A DNA stretch of 10,372 bases from Mucilaginibacter sp. UBA4741 (GCA_002403905.1 DHIR01000170.1:6590-16961), one strand, 5' to 3'. Positions 1-6,650 are shown, counted from the stretch's first letter. The notes: generated by a model not told the origin, from the sequence alone. Program-made: numbers and translations.

Positions 1-100
1 TCTATTTTTAAACAGGCTCTAAAACGATCAAATAATAACTGATACAGAAGCCGTGATCAATACAATTTATAAACACCTCAATAATAAATAAACTCTTTCC

Positions 101-154
101 AACCCTCTTTCCCGCTCGCGGAAGAGAGGGTCGACAAGCGAAGCGATGTCGGGG
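101..154. repeat. GC-rich palindromic intergenic element
   Basis: Two adjacent dyads are visible. The first pairs 103-112 (CCCTCTTTCC) with 120-130 (GGAAGAGAGGG), leaving one bulged base and a 7-nt loop. The second pairs CGACA at 132-136 with TGTCG at 147-151 around a 10-nt loop. The element is clearly richer in G+C than the AT-rich sequence on either side, which suggests an inserted or mobile short repeat rather than ordinary leader. It lies upstream of the predicted promoter of the M28 peptidase gene, so it may end a transcript entering from the left. No T-tract follows it, which weakens the terminator reading. The rest of 1-245 shows no gene. Confidence 0.55.
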
Positions 155-189
155 TTAGTCATCGCCGCGCCGACCGGGCACTCATCTCA

Positions 190-221
190 TTTGACTTTCT
201 CACAAAAAAAACCTAATTTAA
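190..221 (+). promoter_or_regulatory. weak candidate promoter for the M28 peptidase gene
   Basis: TTTG at 190-193 is followed after 20 nt by TAATTTAA at 214-221. The first box and the spacing fit the Bacteroidota form (TTTG, 19-20 nt, TAnnTTTG), but the last two bases of the second box do not match. The predicted transcript would have a short leader before the ATG at 246. This is pattern matching only. Confidence 0.3.
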
Positions 222-245
222 TAGCACATAAAAATCCCCGCATAA

Positions 246-2465
246 ATGAAGAGATCTTTAGCCTTATTTACCATAACGTTTATAGCAACCTGTGCGCAGG
301 CGCAGCAAAAAGCATTAATGGGGTTTACCCCCGCGTCATTAGCCAAACAGTTGCAAACCGAGCAGCAGTTTGATAAGTCTATCAGTTCTGTACGTATTGG
401 CGAAACGTTAAAAGATCTCTCTGCATATCCGCACCATTTAGGATCGCCGGGAGGTAAAGTGGTTGCCGAAAAGATATTGGCAAAGTTTAAAAGCTATGGT
501 TTCGATGCGCATTTACAGCCCTATAAAGTATTGTTCCCAACACCTAAAATACGGGTACTGGAAATGACCGGACCAACAAAGTATACGGCTATATTAAAAG
601 AAAACGTATTGGCTGAGGACCCAACATCGGGCCAGGCCGGGCAGCTGCCAACTTATAACGCCTGGAGTGCCGATGGCGATGTTACCGGCCAGCTGGTATT
701 TGTAAACTATGGCTTGCCCGATGATTATGAAACATTAGCCGCTATGGGAATTGATGTAAAGGGCAAAATAGTAATTGCTAAATACGGTAAATCATGGCGG
801 GGTATTAAACCTAAGGTGGCTTATGAGCATGGTGCTATTGGCTGTATAATATACTCGGACCCGAAAGATGATGGCTATTATGCAGGCGATGTGTATCCAA
901 AAGGAGCCTTTAAAAACGAAAGCGGTGTACAACGCGGTTCTGTTATGGATATGGTGATCTATCCCGGCGACCCATTAACACCCGGCATTGGCGCTACAGA
1001 AAATGCTAAACGTTTGGATAGAAAAGATGCCACAACCATATTGAAAATACCGGTATTGCCTATTAGCTACAAAGATGCAAAACCATTGCTGGCTGCCTTG
1101 GGCGGGCCTGTAGCTCCTGCCGATTGGCGCGGCGCTTTGCCTATTACTTATCATGTTGGACCCGGTGCTGCAACAGTGCATTTAAAGCTGGAGTTTAATT
1201 GGAATATGGTAACCGCTTATGATGTTATAGGAACCATAAAAGGCTCTACTTACCCGGACGAGTGGGTACTGCGTGGTAACCACCATGATGGTTGGGTTAA
1301 TGGTGCCGATGATCCGTTGAGCGGGCAATCTGCTTTGTTGGATGAGGCTAAGGCTTTGGGCGATCTGCTTAAAACCGGCTGGAAACCTAAGCGTACCATA
1401 GTTTATTGTGCCTGGGACGGCGAAGAACCGGGCCTTATAGGGTCTACGGAATTTGTGGAGGATCATGATAAAGAACTACAGCAAAAGGCGGTGGTTTATA
1501 TTAATTCGGATGATATTTCGCGCGGTTTTTACCATGCCGGCGGATCGCACGCGTTAGAGAGTTTTATAGGCGAGGTATCAGAAAGTGTTATCGACCCGGA
1601 AACAAACGTAACTGCGAAAGAGCGTAAAAAGGCTTATGAGGTTGTTAATACCGCGACACCAAAAGCTAAAAAAGAGATCATGGACCGCAAAACAGACCCG
1701 ATTGAGGCGCTGGGGTCAGGCTCTGATTTTTCATCGTTTTTGCAGCACCTGGGGATCCCAACTTTGGATATTGGATATGGTGGTGAAGGCCCCGGCGGCG
1801 AATACCATTCGATATATGATTCGTTTGCAGATTATGAACGATTTAAAGACCCCGGTTTTGTTTACGGGGCTGTGTTAGCCAAAACCATAGGGCATGCCGT
1901 AATGCGCATGGCTGATGCGGACCTGCTTCCATTTGATTTTAGAAACTTATCGACCACGATAAGTGGTTATGGTAAAGAAGTAATAGAGTTGGCCAACAAT
2001 ATGCGTGAGGCTACCGCTATGCAAAATCAACTGGTGCAAAGCAATGCCTTTAATTTAGCTGCCGATCCAACCAAGCATCTGGCAGCTCCGCAAGCTAAAG
2101 GGGAAGTTCCGGCTATTGATTTTTCGGCATTAACAACATCGTTGGCTGCTTTAAAAACCAGTGCCGATAAACTGGCCGTTGCCATGAATACCGCATCGGC
2201 AGCAAACATAGATCATAAAACCTTAAATGAAACAATATACAAAGCCGAACAACAATTGCTTTCGCCGGCGGGTTTACCGCGACGCCCCTGGTACAAGCAT
2301 AGTATTTATGCGCCGGGTTTTTATACGGGTTACGGTGTAAAAACCCTGCCGGGAATACGTGAAGCTATTGAACAACGCAACTGGCCCGAGGTGCAACAGC
2401 AAATTACCGCTGTTGCTGCCACTATTAACGCGTTGGCTGCTTATTTGGATAAGGCGGCTAATTGA
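246..2465 (+). CDS. secreted M28 family metallopeptidase, glutamate carboxypeptidase II-like
   Basis: Zinc-dependent exopeptidase of 739 aa, expected to release C-terminal residues (often glutamate or aspartate in this family) from peptides in the periplasm or outside the cell. The N-terminus is a signal peptide with likely cleavage after AQA (residues 17-19). A protease-associated (PA) domain spans roughly 120-320. The peptidase core follows, with all the di-zinc ligands expected by comparison with human GCPII: H346, D356, E394, D422 and H521, plus catalytic base E393 in WDGEEPG and D348 in the GNHHDGW motif. A C-terminal transferrin-receptor-like dimerisation domain covers about 565-735 and includes the typical RPWYKHSIYAPG stretch at 680-691. 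Length and domain order match full-length family members, so the gene appears intact. The ATG at 246 is chosen because it starts the signal peptide directly. The gene is monocistronic here, converging on the phosphatase gene. Substrate specificity cannot be read from the sequence. Confidence 0.93.
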   Translation: MKRSLALFTITFIATCAQAQQKALMGFTPASLAKQLQTEQQFDKSISSVRIGETLKDLSAYPHHLGSPGGKVVAEKILAKFKSYGFDAHLQPYKVLFPTPKIRVLEMTGPTKYTAILKENVLAEDPTSGQAGQLPTYNAWSADGDVTGQLVFVNYGLPDDYETLAAMGIDVKGKIVIAKYGKSWRGIKPKVAYEHGAIGCIIYSDPKDDGYYAGDVYPKGAFKNESGVQRGSVMDMVIYPGDPLTPGIGATENAKRLDRKDATTILKIPVLPISYKDAKPLLAALGGPVAPADWRGALPITYHVGPGAATVHLKLEFNWNMVTAYDVIGTIKGSTYPDEWVLRGNHHDGWVNGADDPLSGQSALLDEAKALGDLLKTGWKPKRTIVYCAWDGEEPGLIGSTEFVEDHDKELQQKAVVYINSDDISRGFYHAGGSHALESFIGEVSESVIDPETNVTAKERKKAYEVVNTATPKAKKEIMDRKTDPIEALGSGSDFSSFLQHLGIPTLDIGYGGEGPGGEYHSIYDSFADYERFKDPGFVYGAVLAKTIGHAVMRMADADLLPFDFRNLSTTISGYGKEVIELANNMREATAMQNQLVQSNAFNLAADPTKHLAAPQAKGEVPAIDFSALTTSLAALKTSADKLAVAMNTASAANIDHKTLNETIYKAEQQLLSPAGLPRRPWYKHSIYAPGFYTGYGVKTLPGIREAIEQRNWPEVQQQITAVAATINALAAYLDKAAN

Positions 2466-2501
2466 TGTGCAAATGTGTAGATATGCAGATGTGCAGATAA
2501 G
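2464..2501. repeat. GTGCAAATGTG-type intergenic repeat, copy A
   Basis: This low-complexity stretch is built from variants of ATGTGCARATG and starts on the TGA stop of the M28 peptidase gene. Positions 2464-2495 match 3020-3051 at 29 of 32 bases in the same orientation. An inverted copy lies at 3070-3108. Copies A and B therefore bracket the phosphatase gene as direct repeats 556 bp apart. Confidence 0.75.
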
Positions 2502-2580
2502 ACTTGCGAAGTTTAATTCGGTGTTGTTTATTTTCAAAGGCCTCATTGAGGGCTTCGCCGTTTAAAAACTTCGCAAGTCT
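2500..2580. terminator. inverted repeat between convergent genes, candidate bidirectional terminator
   Basis: A perfect 15-bp inverted repeat pairs 2500-2514 (AGACTTGCGAAGTTT) with 2566-2580. The 51-nt loop contains a smaller dyad, CCTCA at 2541-2545 with TGAGG at 2547-2551. It lies between the stop of the plus-strand peptidase and the TAG stop of the minus-strand phosphatase, overlapping the latter by 2 bases, so it could end both transcripts. The large loop and lack of a clean T-tract make intrinsic termination uncertain. The arm belongs to a repeat family also seen at 4528-4560 and 10352-10366. Confidence 0.5.
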
Positions 2581-3013
2581 ATTTATAACGCTGGATAAAC
2601 GCCTTGCACCCATCCTCAATCAACTTAAAAACCGGCTCAAACTGCCTGTCATCATGATAAGGGTCGGGGACTATTTGGTCAATCAATAGCAACGATACTT
2701 TTTTACGATCACCTTCATTGCGGGCCATTGCCAGTATATTGCTCAGGTTGCTTTTGTCCATCACCAGGATCTGGTCGAACGTATCAAAATCACTTTCTCT
2801 GAATAACCTGCAAACTTGCTGGCTGATGTCAATACCATGCTCACGCGCGGTACGAACCGAGCGACTGTCGGGGCCCTCGCCAATATGCCAGTCGCCGGTA
2901 CCTGCCGAGTCGATCTGCCAGTTTAATCCTTCTTTATCAGCCAGGTGCTGCATAATCCCCTCCGCCAACGGCGAACGGCAAATATTGCCCAGGCAAACCA
3001 TTAGTATTTTCAT
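2579..3013 (-). CDS. low-molecular-weight protein tyrosine phosphatase
   Basis: Cytoplasmic phosphatase of 144 aa that removes phosphate from phosphotyrosine, or possibly another small phosphorylated substrate, through a cysteinyl-phosphate intermediate. The N-terminal P-loop has the C-X5-R-S signature, with nucleophile C7, second cysteine C12, R13 and S14. The general-acid loop DPY is at D117-Y119, followed by HDD. Length is typical of the family. The ATG at 3013 is preferred because it places the P-loop at residue 7, as in characterised members. The frame stays open to an ATG at 3052, but those 13 extra residues are encoded by the intergenic repeat and are unlikely to be translated. The gene is the last of three on the minus strand, 99 nt after the nuclease gene, with a repeat hairpin in the gap. 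Partner kinase and substrate are unknown; no polysaccharide or tyrosine-kinase genes are nearby. Confidence 0.93.
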   Translation of the reverse strand: MKILMVCLGNICRSPLAEGIMQHLADKEGLNWQIDSAGTGDWHIGEGPDSRSVRTAREHGIDISQQVCRLFRESDFDTFDQILVMDKSNLSNILAMARNEGDRKKVSLLLIDQIVPDPYHDDRQFEPVFKLIEDGCKAFIQRYK

Positions 3014-3019
3014 TGTGTG

Positions 3020-3108
3020 GATGTGCAAATGTGCGAATATGCAGATGTGCAAATGATAAGATGTGCTAAATTATCTGCACATACCCACATCTGCATATCT
3101 GCACATTT
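3020..3108. repeat. GTGCAAATGTG-type repeat, copies B and C forming a long hairpin
   Basis: Copy B (3020-3060) and inverted copy C (3070-3108) form an imperfect 23-bp stem. Positions 3027-3049 pair with 3086-3108 with 2 mismatches; the inner 13 bp (3037-3049 with 3086-3098) and outer 8 bp are perfect. Inside the loop, GATAA at 3055-3059 can pair with TTATC at 3071-3075. It fills nearly all of the gap between the nuclease stop and the phosphatase start, so on the minus-strand transcript it could end or process the upstream message, or act as the phosphatase leader. Confidence 0.75.
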
Positions 3109-3112
3109 AAAA

Positions 3113-3907
3113 TTATCCAAATATCTGATTCAACAATCCCGCTAACCTAACACCGCCTTTAAGTAGTTGTTGGTTAAGAATATCTAAATGGGTAAAGTTG
3201 TATTTGTAATTTAGCGTATCGCCGGGTTTAATTTCGGTATAAAACTGCTCGGCAAGGGTGCTTGACTCAAATATCCATTTGCTTAACGGTGCAGTCTGCC
3301 AACCTTTAATTTGTGTTGCTGTTGGATGATCTATCGCAGCAGCATATTCGGTATAGCTTAGTTCCTGGAAATTGATCAGCTCTGTATCCCAGATAGAATG
3401 CAGGTTGGTAGGCTTGTTAAACCAGTTTACTTTAAAATCATTTCCACCTTTATCGCTGGCATGGGCAGTATGCATTGGCTGGTGTATATCCTCGGTAATG
3501 TGGATCAGCATGCGCAGGTATAGCAATTTGTTTTCTTTTGATGTGGCCGGTTTTTTCAACTCGTCAATCAGGAACTTTAATTTGGTGTACGCATTAACGC
3601 TGTTATCATGCTCCAAAAATTCGGTCATTTCGGGTTGGCTCATCGGCCTTTCAAAATCAACAAAATGCCAGTTGTATAAGTAATTATAAGCAGGGTCTGA
3701 TTTTATATAATCGGCCCAGTTGCTGGCCATAGCAATTGACTCGTTACCCAAAATAGCCCTTATAGCCATACGAGCCTTCATTGTTAAATGGTCTTCGGCT
3801 ATCTGGCCGCTAATGCGGTGACCGTTGGTACCCCATGCCATTGTTTGTATGGGCGCGTATATTATTGCTATCGCGATAGCCAATTTCTTTGCAAAATTCA
3901 ATTTCAT
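3113..3907 (-). CDS. secreted S1/P1-type zinc nuclease
   Basis: Exported tri-zinc nuclease of 264 aa that cleaves single-stranded DNA or RNA, and often 3'-nucleotides, with a likely role in nucleotide or phosphate scavenging. A signal peptide ends at ...TMA (residues 22-24), so the mature protein would begin with W25, the N-terminal tryptophan that itself binds zinc in P1 nuclease. All other ligands expected from P1 are present with the right spacing: H30, D66, H81, H136, D140, H146, H170 and D174. Key motifs are WGTNGHR, HITEDIHQPMH and HSIWD. Length is usual for bacterial members and there is no sign of damage. The ATG lies 1 nt after the stop of the lipoprotein gene, so the two are very probably co-transcribed and perhaps translationally coupled. 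Whether DNA or RNA is preferred cannot be inferred. Confidence 0.93.
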   Translation of the reverse strand: MKLNFAKKLAIAIAIIYAPIQTMAWGTNGHRISGQIAEDHLTMKARMAIRAILGNESIAMASNWADYIKSDPAYNYLYNWHFVDFERPMSQPEMTEFLEHDNSVNAYTKLKFLIDELKKPATSKENKLLYLRMLIHITEDIHQPMHTAHASDKGGNDFKVNWFNKPTNLHSIWDTELINFQELSYTEYAAAIDHPTATQIKGWQTAPLSKWIFESSTLAEQFYTEIKPGDTLNYKYNFTHLDILNQQLLKGGVRLAGLLNQIFG

Positions 3908-3908
3908 A

Positions 3909-4418
3909 TTATAATGGTTTTGGATTACAGCTTGTCTTTTTAATTAAATGCAAGTTAACAGGTATAACGTTTGATGTGCTTAAAAATTGAACCAGCGAAC
4001 CCGTTTTTTTGCTCAACTTAAAAAACTCTTCGTACGGGCCGTAGCGGAAACAGCCCGCCTGCTTTTTCAATGAATAATCTGCATTGCAAAAGTTGCCTTT
4101 TATGTGTAGCGTATCATTGCTTTGATGATAAGTGCCGCGTATGTACTCTGTCCAGTGCCCGGCATTCATACAGCTATCCATCCCCGAGTTTACTTTACTA
4201 ACCGAGCTTTGCTCAATAAATACCGAGTCACAGCTAAATTTAAACTTAAAAAGCGAATAACTCAACAATTGTTTTTGCATATGGATGCTATCCTGCTTCC
4301 ACTCGCCCTGCAAGTAATCTTCGCCCTTGCCTTGCAGACTGGGGTTGAAGGAGCAGGAGGATAAAGCTAAAAGCAGAAAGACTAAAGCAAAAAGATTTGA
4401 ACGACTGAGTCTATGCAT
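3909..4418 (-). CDS. predicted small lipoprotein of unknown function
   Basis: Protein of 169 aa with a short basic N-terminus, a hydrophobic segment at about 9-19 and a lipobox-like LSSC ending at C22. It is therefore predicted to be lipidated and anchored in the inner or outer membrane. The mature part looks beta-rich, with an early YLQGEW motif (35-40) reminiscent of lipocalin-like folds. Cysteines are at 63, 83, 111, 123 and 164, and it ends in CNPKPL. From memory, similar small Bacteroidota lipoproteins with this C-terminus are sometimes labelled 'fumarate hydratase'. Nothing here resembles fumarase, and the real fumC is the next gene upstream, so such a label would be wrong; I could not check this. 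The gene is first in the three-gene minus block and ends 1 nt before the nuclease ATG, which suggests an envelope role linked to the exported nuclease. No biochemical function can be assigned. Confidence 0.8.
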   Translation of the reverse strand: MHRLSRSNLFALVFLLLALSSCSFNPSLQGKGEDYLQGEWKQDSIHMQKQLLSYSLFKFKFSCDSVFIEQSSVSKVNSGMDSCMNAGHWTEYIRGTYHQSNDTLHIKGNFCNADYSLKKQAGCFRYGPYEEFFKLSKKTGSLVQFLSTSNVIPVNLHLIKKTSCNPKPL

Positions 4419-4442
4419 TTATAAATTATAATTGTCATTCTA

Positions 4443-4502
4443 AGCATAGCGAAGAATCTTATACGCTTTACTTATCGCGTTTACAAGATTCTTCGCTATG
4501 CT
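4443..4502. repeat. 18-bp perfect inverted repeat
   Basis: AGCATAGCGAAGAATCTT at 4443-4460 pairs perfectly with 4485-4502 around a 24-nt loop. With the flanking TGTCAT (4434-4438 region) and ATGACA (4507-4512) it forms a longer interrupted stem. It sits just upstream of the lipoprotein start at 4418, so in a read-through transcript from fumC it would form a strong leader hairpin. Confidence 0.7.
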
Positions 4503-4527
4503 ACCCATGACATGTTGTAAAAAGGTT

Positions 4528-4560
4528 AAACTTACGAAGTTTCAAAAACTTCGTAAGTTT
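4528..4560 (-). terminator. candidate fumC terminator hairpin
   Basis: A perfect 15-bp stem (4528-4542 with 4546-4560) closes a 3-nt loop. Read on the minus strand downstream of fumC, it is followed within a few bases by a five-T run (4519-4525 region). The stem is AT-rich, so its strength as an intrinsic terminator is uncertain. The arm sequence is the same repeat family seen at 2500-2580 and 10352-10366. Confidence 0.5.
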
Positions 4561-4635
4561 TAAACGTAACGTGTCATTTCACCTTCAAAGTTCCGCGGGA
4601 TTTTATAACTCAGAATGACAAAAGAGATTTTAGGT

Positions 4636-6033
4636 TTATTTCAAACTCCCAATCATATCCTCTGGCCTAACCCATGCATCAAACTGTTCATTGGTTAAGT
4701 AACCTAAACCTATGGCAGCTTCGCGTAATGACGAGCCTTCTTTCAATGCTGTTTTGGCAATTTTAGCGGCAGCCTCATAGCCGATATGTGGGTTAAGTGC
4801 AGTCACCAGCATTAAAGAGTTTTCCAGGTGCTTTTTAATACCGGCATAATTTGGCTCGATGCCAACGGCGCAACGATCGTTAAACGATACACAAGCATCC
4901 CCAATTAAACGTGCCGACTGCAAAAAGTTAGCCGCCATTACCGGTTTAAATACATTCAGCTCATAATGGCCATTTGATCCTCCTATGGATATGGTAACAT
5001 CATTACCCATAACCTGCGCGGCAACCATAGTAACCGCCTCGTTTTGGGTTGGGTTAACTTTGCCCGGCATAATGGATGATCCCGGCTCGTTATCCGGAAT
5101 ATGGATCTCGCCAATACCAGAACGTGGGCCAGAAGCCAGCATGCGGATATCGTTAGCGATCTTCATTAGTGATACGGCGATCTGTTTTAACGCGCCATGC
5201 GTTTCAACAATAGCATCGTGGGCGGCAAGAGCCTCGAATTTATTTTCGGCAGTAATAAAAGGCAGGCCGGTAAATTGGGCAATGTATTGGGCAACCTTAA
5301 CGTCATAACCTTTTGGGGTATTGATGCCGGTACCTACGGCGGTACCGCCTAATGCCAATTCTGACAGGTGGTCCAACGTATTGCGTAATGCTTTTAGCCC
5401 GTGGTTTAATTGGGATACATAGCCCGAAAACTCCTGTCCCAAAGTAAGCGGCGTAGCATCCATAAGGTGCGTACGGCCAATTTTTACTACTGATTTAAAA
5501 GCTTCTACTTTCGTTTGCAGTGTATCACGTAATTTTTCAATACCTGGTATGGTCACATCTATCACCATTTTATAGGCGGCAATGTGCATGGCGGTGGGGT
5601 AAGTATCGTTTGATGATTGCGATTTATTTACATCATCATTTGGGTGGATAAAGGTTTTACCCTCGCCCAGTTTATTGCCGGCCAGTACGTGTGCGCGGTT
5701 GGCAACAACCTCGTTAACATTCATGTTTGATTGCGTGCCCGAGCCGGTTTGCCATATCACCAACGGAAACTCGCTAGCTAATTTGCCTGCCAGTATCTCA
5801 TCACAAACGGCGGCTATCTGGTCGCGTTTGTCGGCGGGTAATACACCCAGATCGGTGTTGGTAAATGCGGCCGCTTTTTTAAGATAAGCAAAAGCGGCAA
5901 TGATCTCTTTCGGCATAGAAGCCTCGGGGCCAATTTTAAAGTTATTGCGCGATCTTTCTGTTTGCGCGCCCCAGTATTTGTCGGCAGGTACCTGTACCTC
6001 GCCCATGGTATCATGTTCGGTTCTGAAACTCAT
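4636..6033 (-). CDS. fumC: class II fumarate hydratase
   Basis: Cytoplasmic, iron-independent homotetrameric enzyme of 465 aa that interconverts fumarate and L-malate in the TCA cycle. The fumarase/aspartase signature [10 protein letters not shown] is at 318-327 with the flexible-loop catalytic serine at S320. The second-subunit active-site segment [15 protein letters not shown] has H189, equivalent to H188 of E. coli FumC. SGTQSNMN (98-105, with T100) and SSNDTYPT (140-147) supply further substrate contacts. GTAVGTG and the WGAQTERS start (about residue 21) favour fumarase over aspartase or argininosuccinate lyase. The length is the usual one and the gene is intact. The ATG at 6033 fits the family N-terminus and lies just downstream of a good promoter match. 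The gene is divergent from the DUF5686 gene, and hairpins separate it from the lipoprotein gene downstream. Confidence 0.97.
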   Translation of the reverse strand: MSFRTEHDTMGEVQVPADKYWGAQTERSRNNFKIGPEASMPKEIIAAFAYLKKAAAFTNTDLGVLPADKRDQIAAVCDEILAGKLASEFPLVIWQTGSGTQSNMNVNEVVANRAHVLAGNKLGEGKTFIHPNDDVNKSQSSNDTYPTAMHIAAYKMVIDVTIPGIEKLRDTLQTKVEAFKSVVKIGRTHLMDATPLTLGQEFSGYVSQLNHGLKALRNTLDHLSELALGGTAVGTGINTPKGYDVKVAQYIAQFTGLPFITAENKFEALAAHDAIVETHGALKQIAVSLMKIANDIRMLASGPRSGIGEIHIPDNEPGSSIMPGKVNPTQNEAVTMVAAQVMGNDVTISIGGSNGHYELNVFKPVMAANFLQSARLIGDACVSFNDRCAVGIEPNYAGIKKHLENSLMLVTALNPHIGYEAAAKIAKTALKEGSSLREAAIGLGYLTNEQFDAWVRPEDMIGSLK

Positions 6034-6058
6034 TATAATGAAGTATAATTTTCAGCCG

Positions 6059-6090
6059 CAAAGGTAGCGGTAAAACAGGTGGTATGTAAA
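6059..6090 (-). promoter_or_regulatory. predicted fumC promoter, Bacteroidota sigma-A type
   Basis: On the minus strand TACCTTTG (6066-6059) matches the Bacteroidota -7 form TAnnTTTG exactly. TTTA (6090-6087) lies 20 nt upstream in place of the -33 TTTG box. Transcription would begin about 20 nt before the fumC ATG, giving a very short leader. No Shine-Dalgarno sequence is seen, as is normal in this phylum. Confidence 0.65.
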
Positions 6091-6096
6091 TTAATA

Positions 6097-6287
6097 TTCA
6101 AAAAGTTACGGACAGGTTTACGTGGTGTTAAGGCTTATGCCGGTAGTATAAATCATCATTTTTCGGGTGTTGATAGTTTTGCCGGTAGTAATTTTACCCA
6201 TTTATCGGGTATCAGGCGTTATGCCGGTAGTAATATTTGCCATTTATCAGGTATAAGGGATAATGCCGGTAGCGAACTTTTATCTTA
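6097..6287 (+). repeat. 42-bp tandem repeat, about four degenerate units, open in one frame
   Basis: The anchor GCCGGTAG occurs at 6139, 6181, 6223 and 6265, exactly 42 bp apart. Three full units (6139-6264) share GCCGGTAGTA, a central CATTT and TC(G/A)GGT. A weak partial unit precedes them (6097-6138) and a partial one follows. Because 42 is a multiple of three, one plus-strand frame stays open from a GTG at 6079 to the stop at 6286-6288 and would give 14-residue repeats of the form AGSNxxHLSGIRxY. There is no in-frame ATG, no promoter and no start signal, and the frame overlaps the fumC promoter. I therefore call it a repeat rather than a gene, though a short peptide cannot be excluded. Confidence 0.75.
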
Positions 6288-6344
6288 AATTACTAATAAT
6301 CAATCTGTTAAATAAAAAATCAAAGAACTTATGTTTGTTTTGGC

Positions 6345-6379
6345 GCAAAAACAAATTCCGATGGTTTATTTGTTTTTGC
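6345..6379. repeat. small perfect hairpin
   Basis: GCAAAAACAAAT at 6345-6356 pairs perfectly with 6368-6379 around an 11-nt loop. It stands alone in AT-rich sequence between the tandem repeat and the nested element. It could end a transcript running through the tandem repeat, but no transcript is evident there. Confidence 0.45.
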
Positions 6380-6452
6380 AGCTTTAATAACATTCAGGAT
6401 AGTTACAATATACAAAAAAATTACCGGTAAAATGGTGGCGGTAATTTGGGTA

Positions 6453-6650
6453 CCAGGGAAATCGCTTTTAAAACTAAATGGCGATTAGGAGGCACCTTTT
6501 TATATTCATTTAATGCTATAAACAGGCGACTCCGCCGGAGTCACTCATCAAAACCGTAATAGTTCCGGAGGAACTACCTGTTTATAGCATACAGGGTGAT
6601 ATTTTAAGGGCTCCAGCGGAGCCGCCTGTTTTTAAAAGCGATTACCCTGG
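6453..6650. repeat. 198-bp nested inverted-repeat element with three NNCTCC/GGAG-type hairpins
   Basis: The termini pair at 20 of 21 positions (6453-6473 with 6630-6650, CCAGGG...AAAA). Inside, a perfect 14-bp inverted repeat pairs 6513-6526 (ATGCTATAAACAGG) with 6577-6590. Three compact hairpins follow one design, a 6-bp stem with a 3-nt loop: 6528-6542 (GACTCC/GGAGTC), 6561-6575 (AGTTCC/GGAACT) and 6609-6623 (GGCTCC/GGAGCC). Each hairpin sits one base from a CCTGTTT or its complement, so they look like copies of one unit in both orientations. The structure resembles a small non-autonomous element or a REP cluster. It is the largest ordered item in the 702-bp gap between fumC and the DUF5686 gene. 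No transposase is in the window. Confidence 0.7.

Larger units (their letters stand above)
4433..4620. repeat. 188-bp composite inverted-repeat element between fumC and the lipoprotein gene
   Basis: The ends are inverted copies of TGTCATTCTRAG, at 4433-4444 and 4609-4620 (11 of 12 paired). Inside lie an 18-bp perfect dyad (4443-4460 with 4485-4502), a 15-bp perfect dyad (4528-4542 with 4546-4560), and further copies of the end motif (ATGACA at 4507-4512, TGTCATT at 4572-4578). This nesting suggests a small mobile repeat, or several repeats inserted into one another. No transposase gene and no clear target-site duplication is seen. It fills almost the whole 217-nt gap and lies in the fumC-to-lipoprotein direction of transcription. 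Confidence 0.7.

Noticed and set aside
246..310. M28 peptidase as a lipoprotein (cysteine in FIATC at residue 16)
   Set aside because: The residue before the cysteine is threonine, a poor lipobox, and a good signal peptidase I site (AQA) follows directly.
146..373. Open frame overlapping the start of the M28 peptidase gene
   Set aside because: It runs through the palindromic element and then out of frame across the peptidase signal peptide, with no recognisable protein features.
2504..3056. Plus-strand open frames at 2504-2689 and 2718-3056
   Set aside because: They are antisense to the phosphatase gene or lie in the repeat dyad, and encode low-complexity or cysteine-rich nonsense-like peptides.
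2579..4418. A defence island (nuclease, phosphatase and lipoprotein together)
   Set aside because: The nuclease is exported, as its signal peptide shows, and the phosphatase is a common housekeeping type. No sensor, ATPase, helicase or toxin-like protein is present, so a defence reading has no support.
6139..6287. CRISPR-like array suggested by regular 42-bp spacing
   Set aside because: The units are contiguous and degenerate along their full length, with no unique spacers between constant repeats and no cas genes nearby. This is a tandem repeat.
6079..6288. A genuine small protein gene of 69 codons
   Set aside because: It can only start at GTG, overlaps the fumC promoter on the other strand, and has no start signal. 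The open frame is explained by a repeat length divisible by three. Kept as a finding, not as a CDS.
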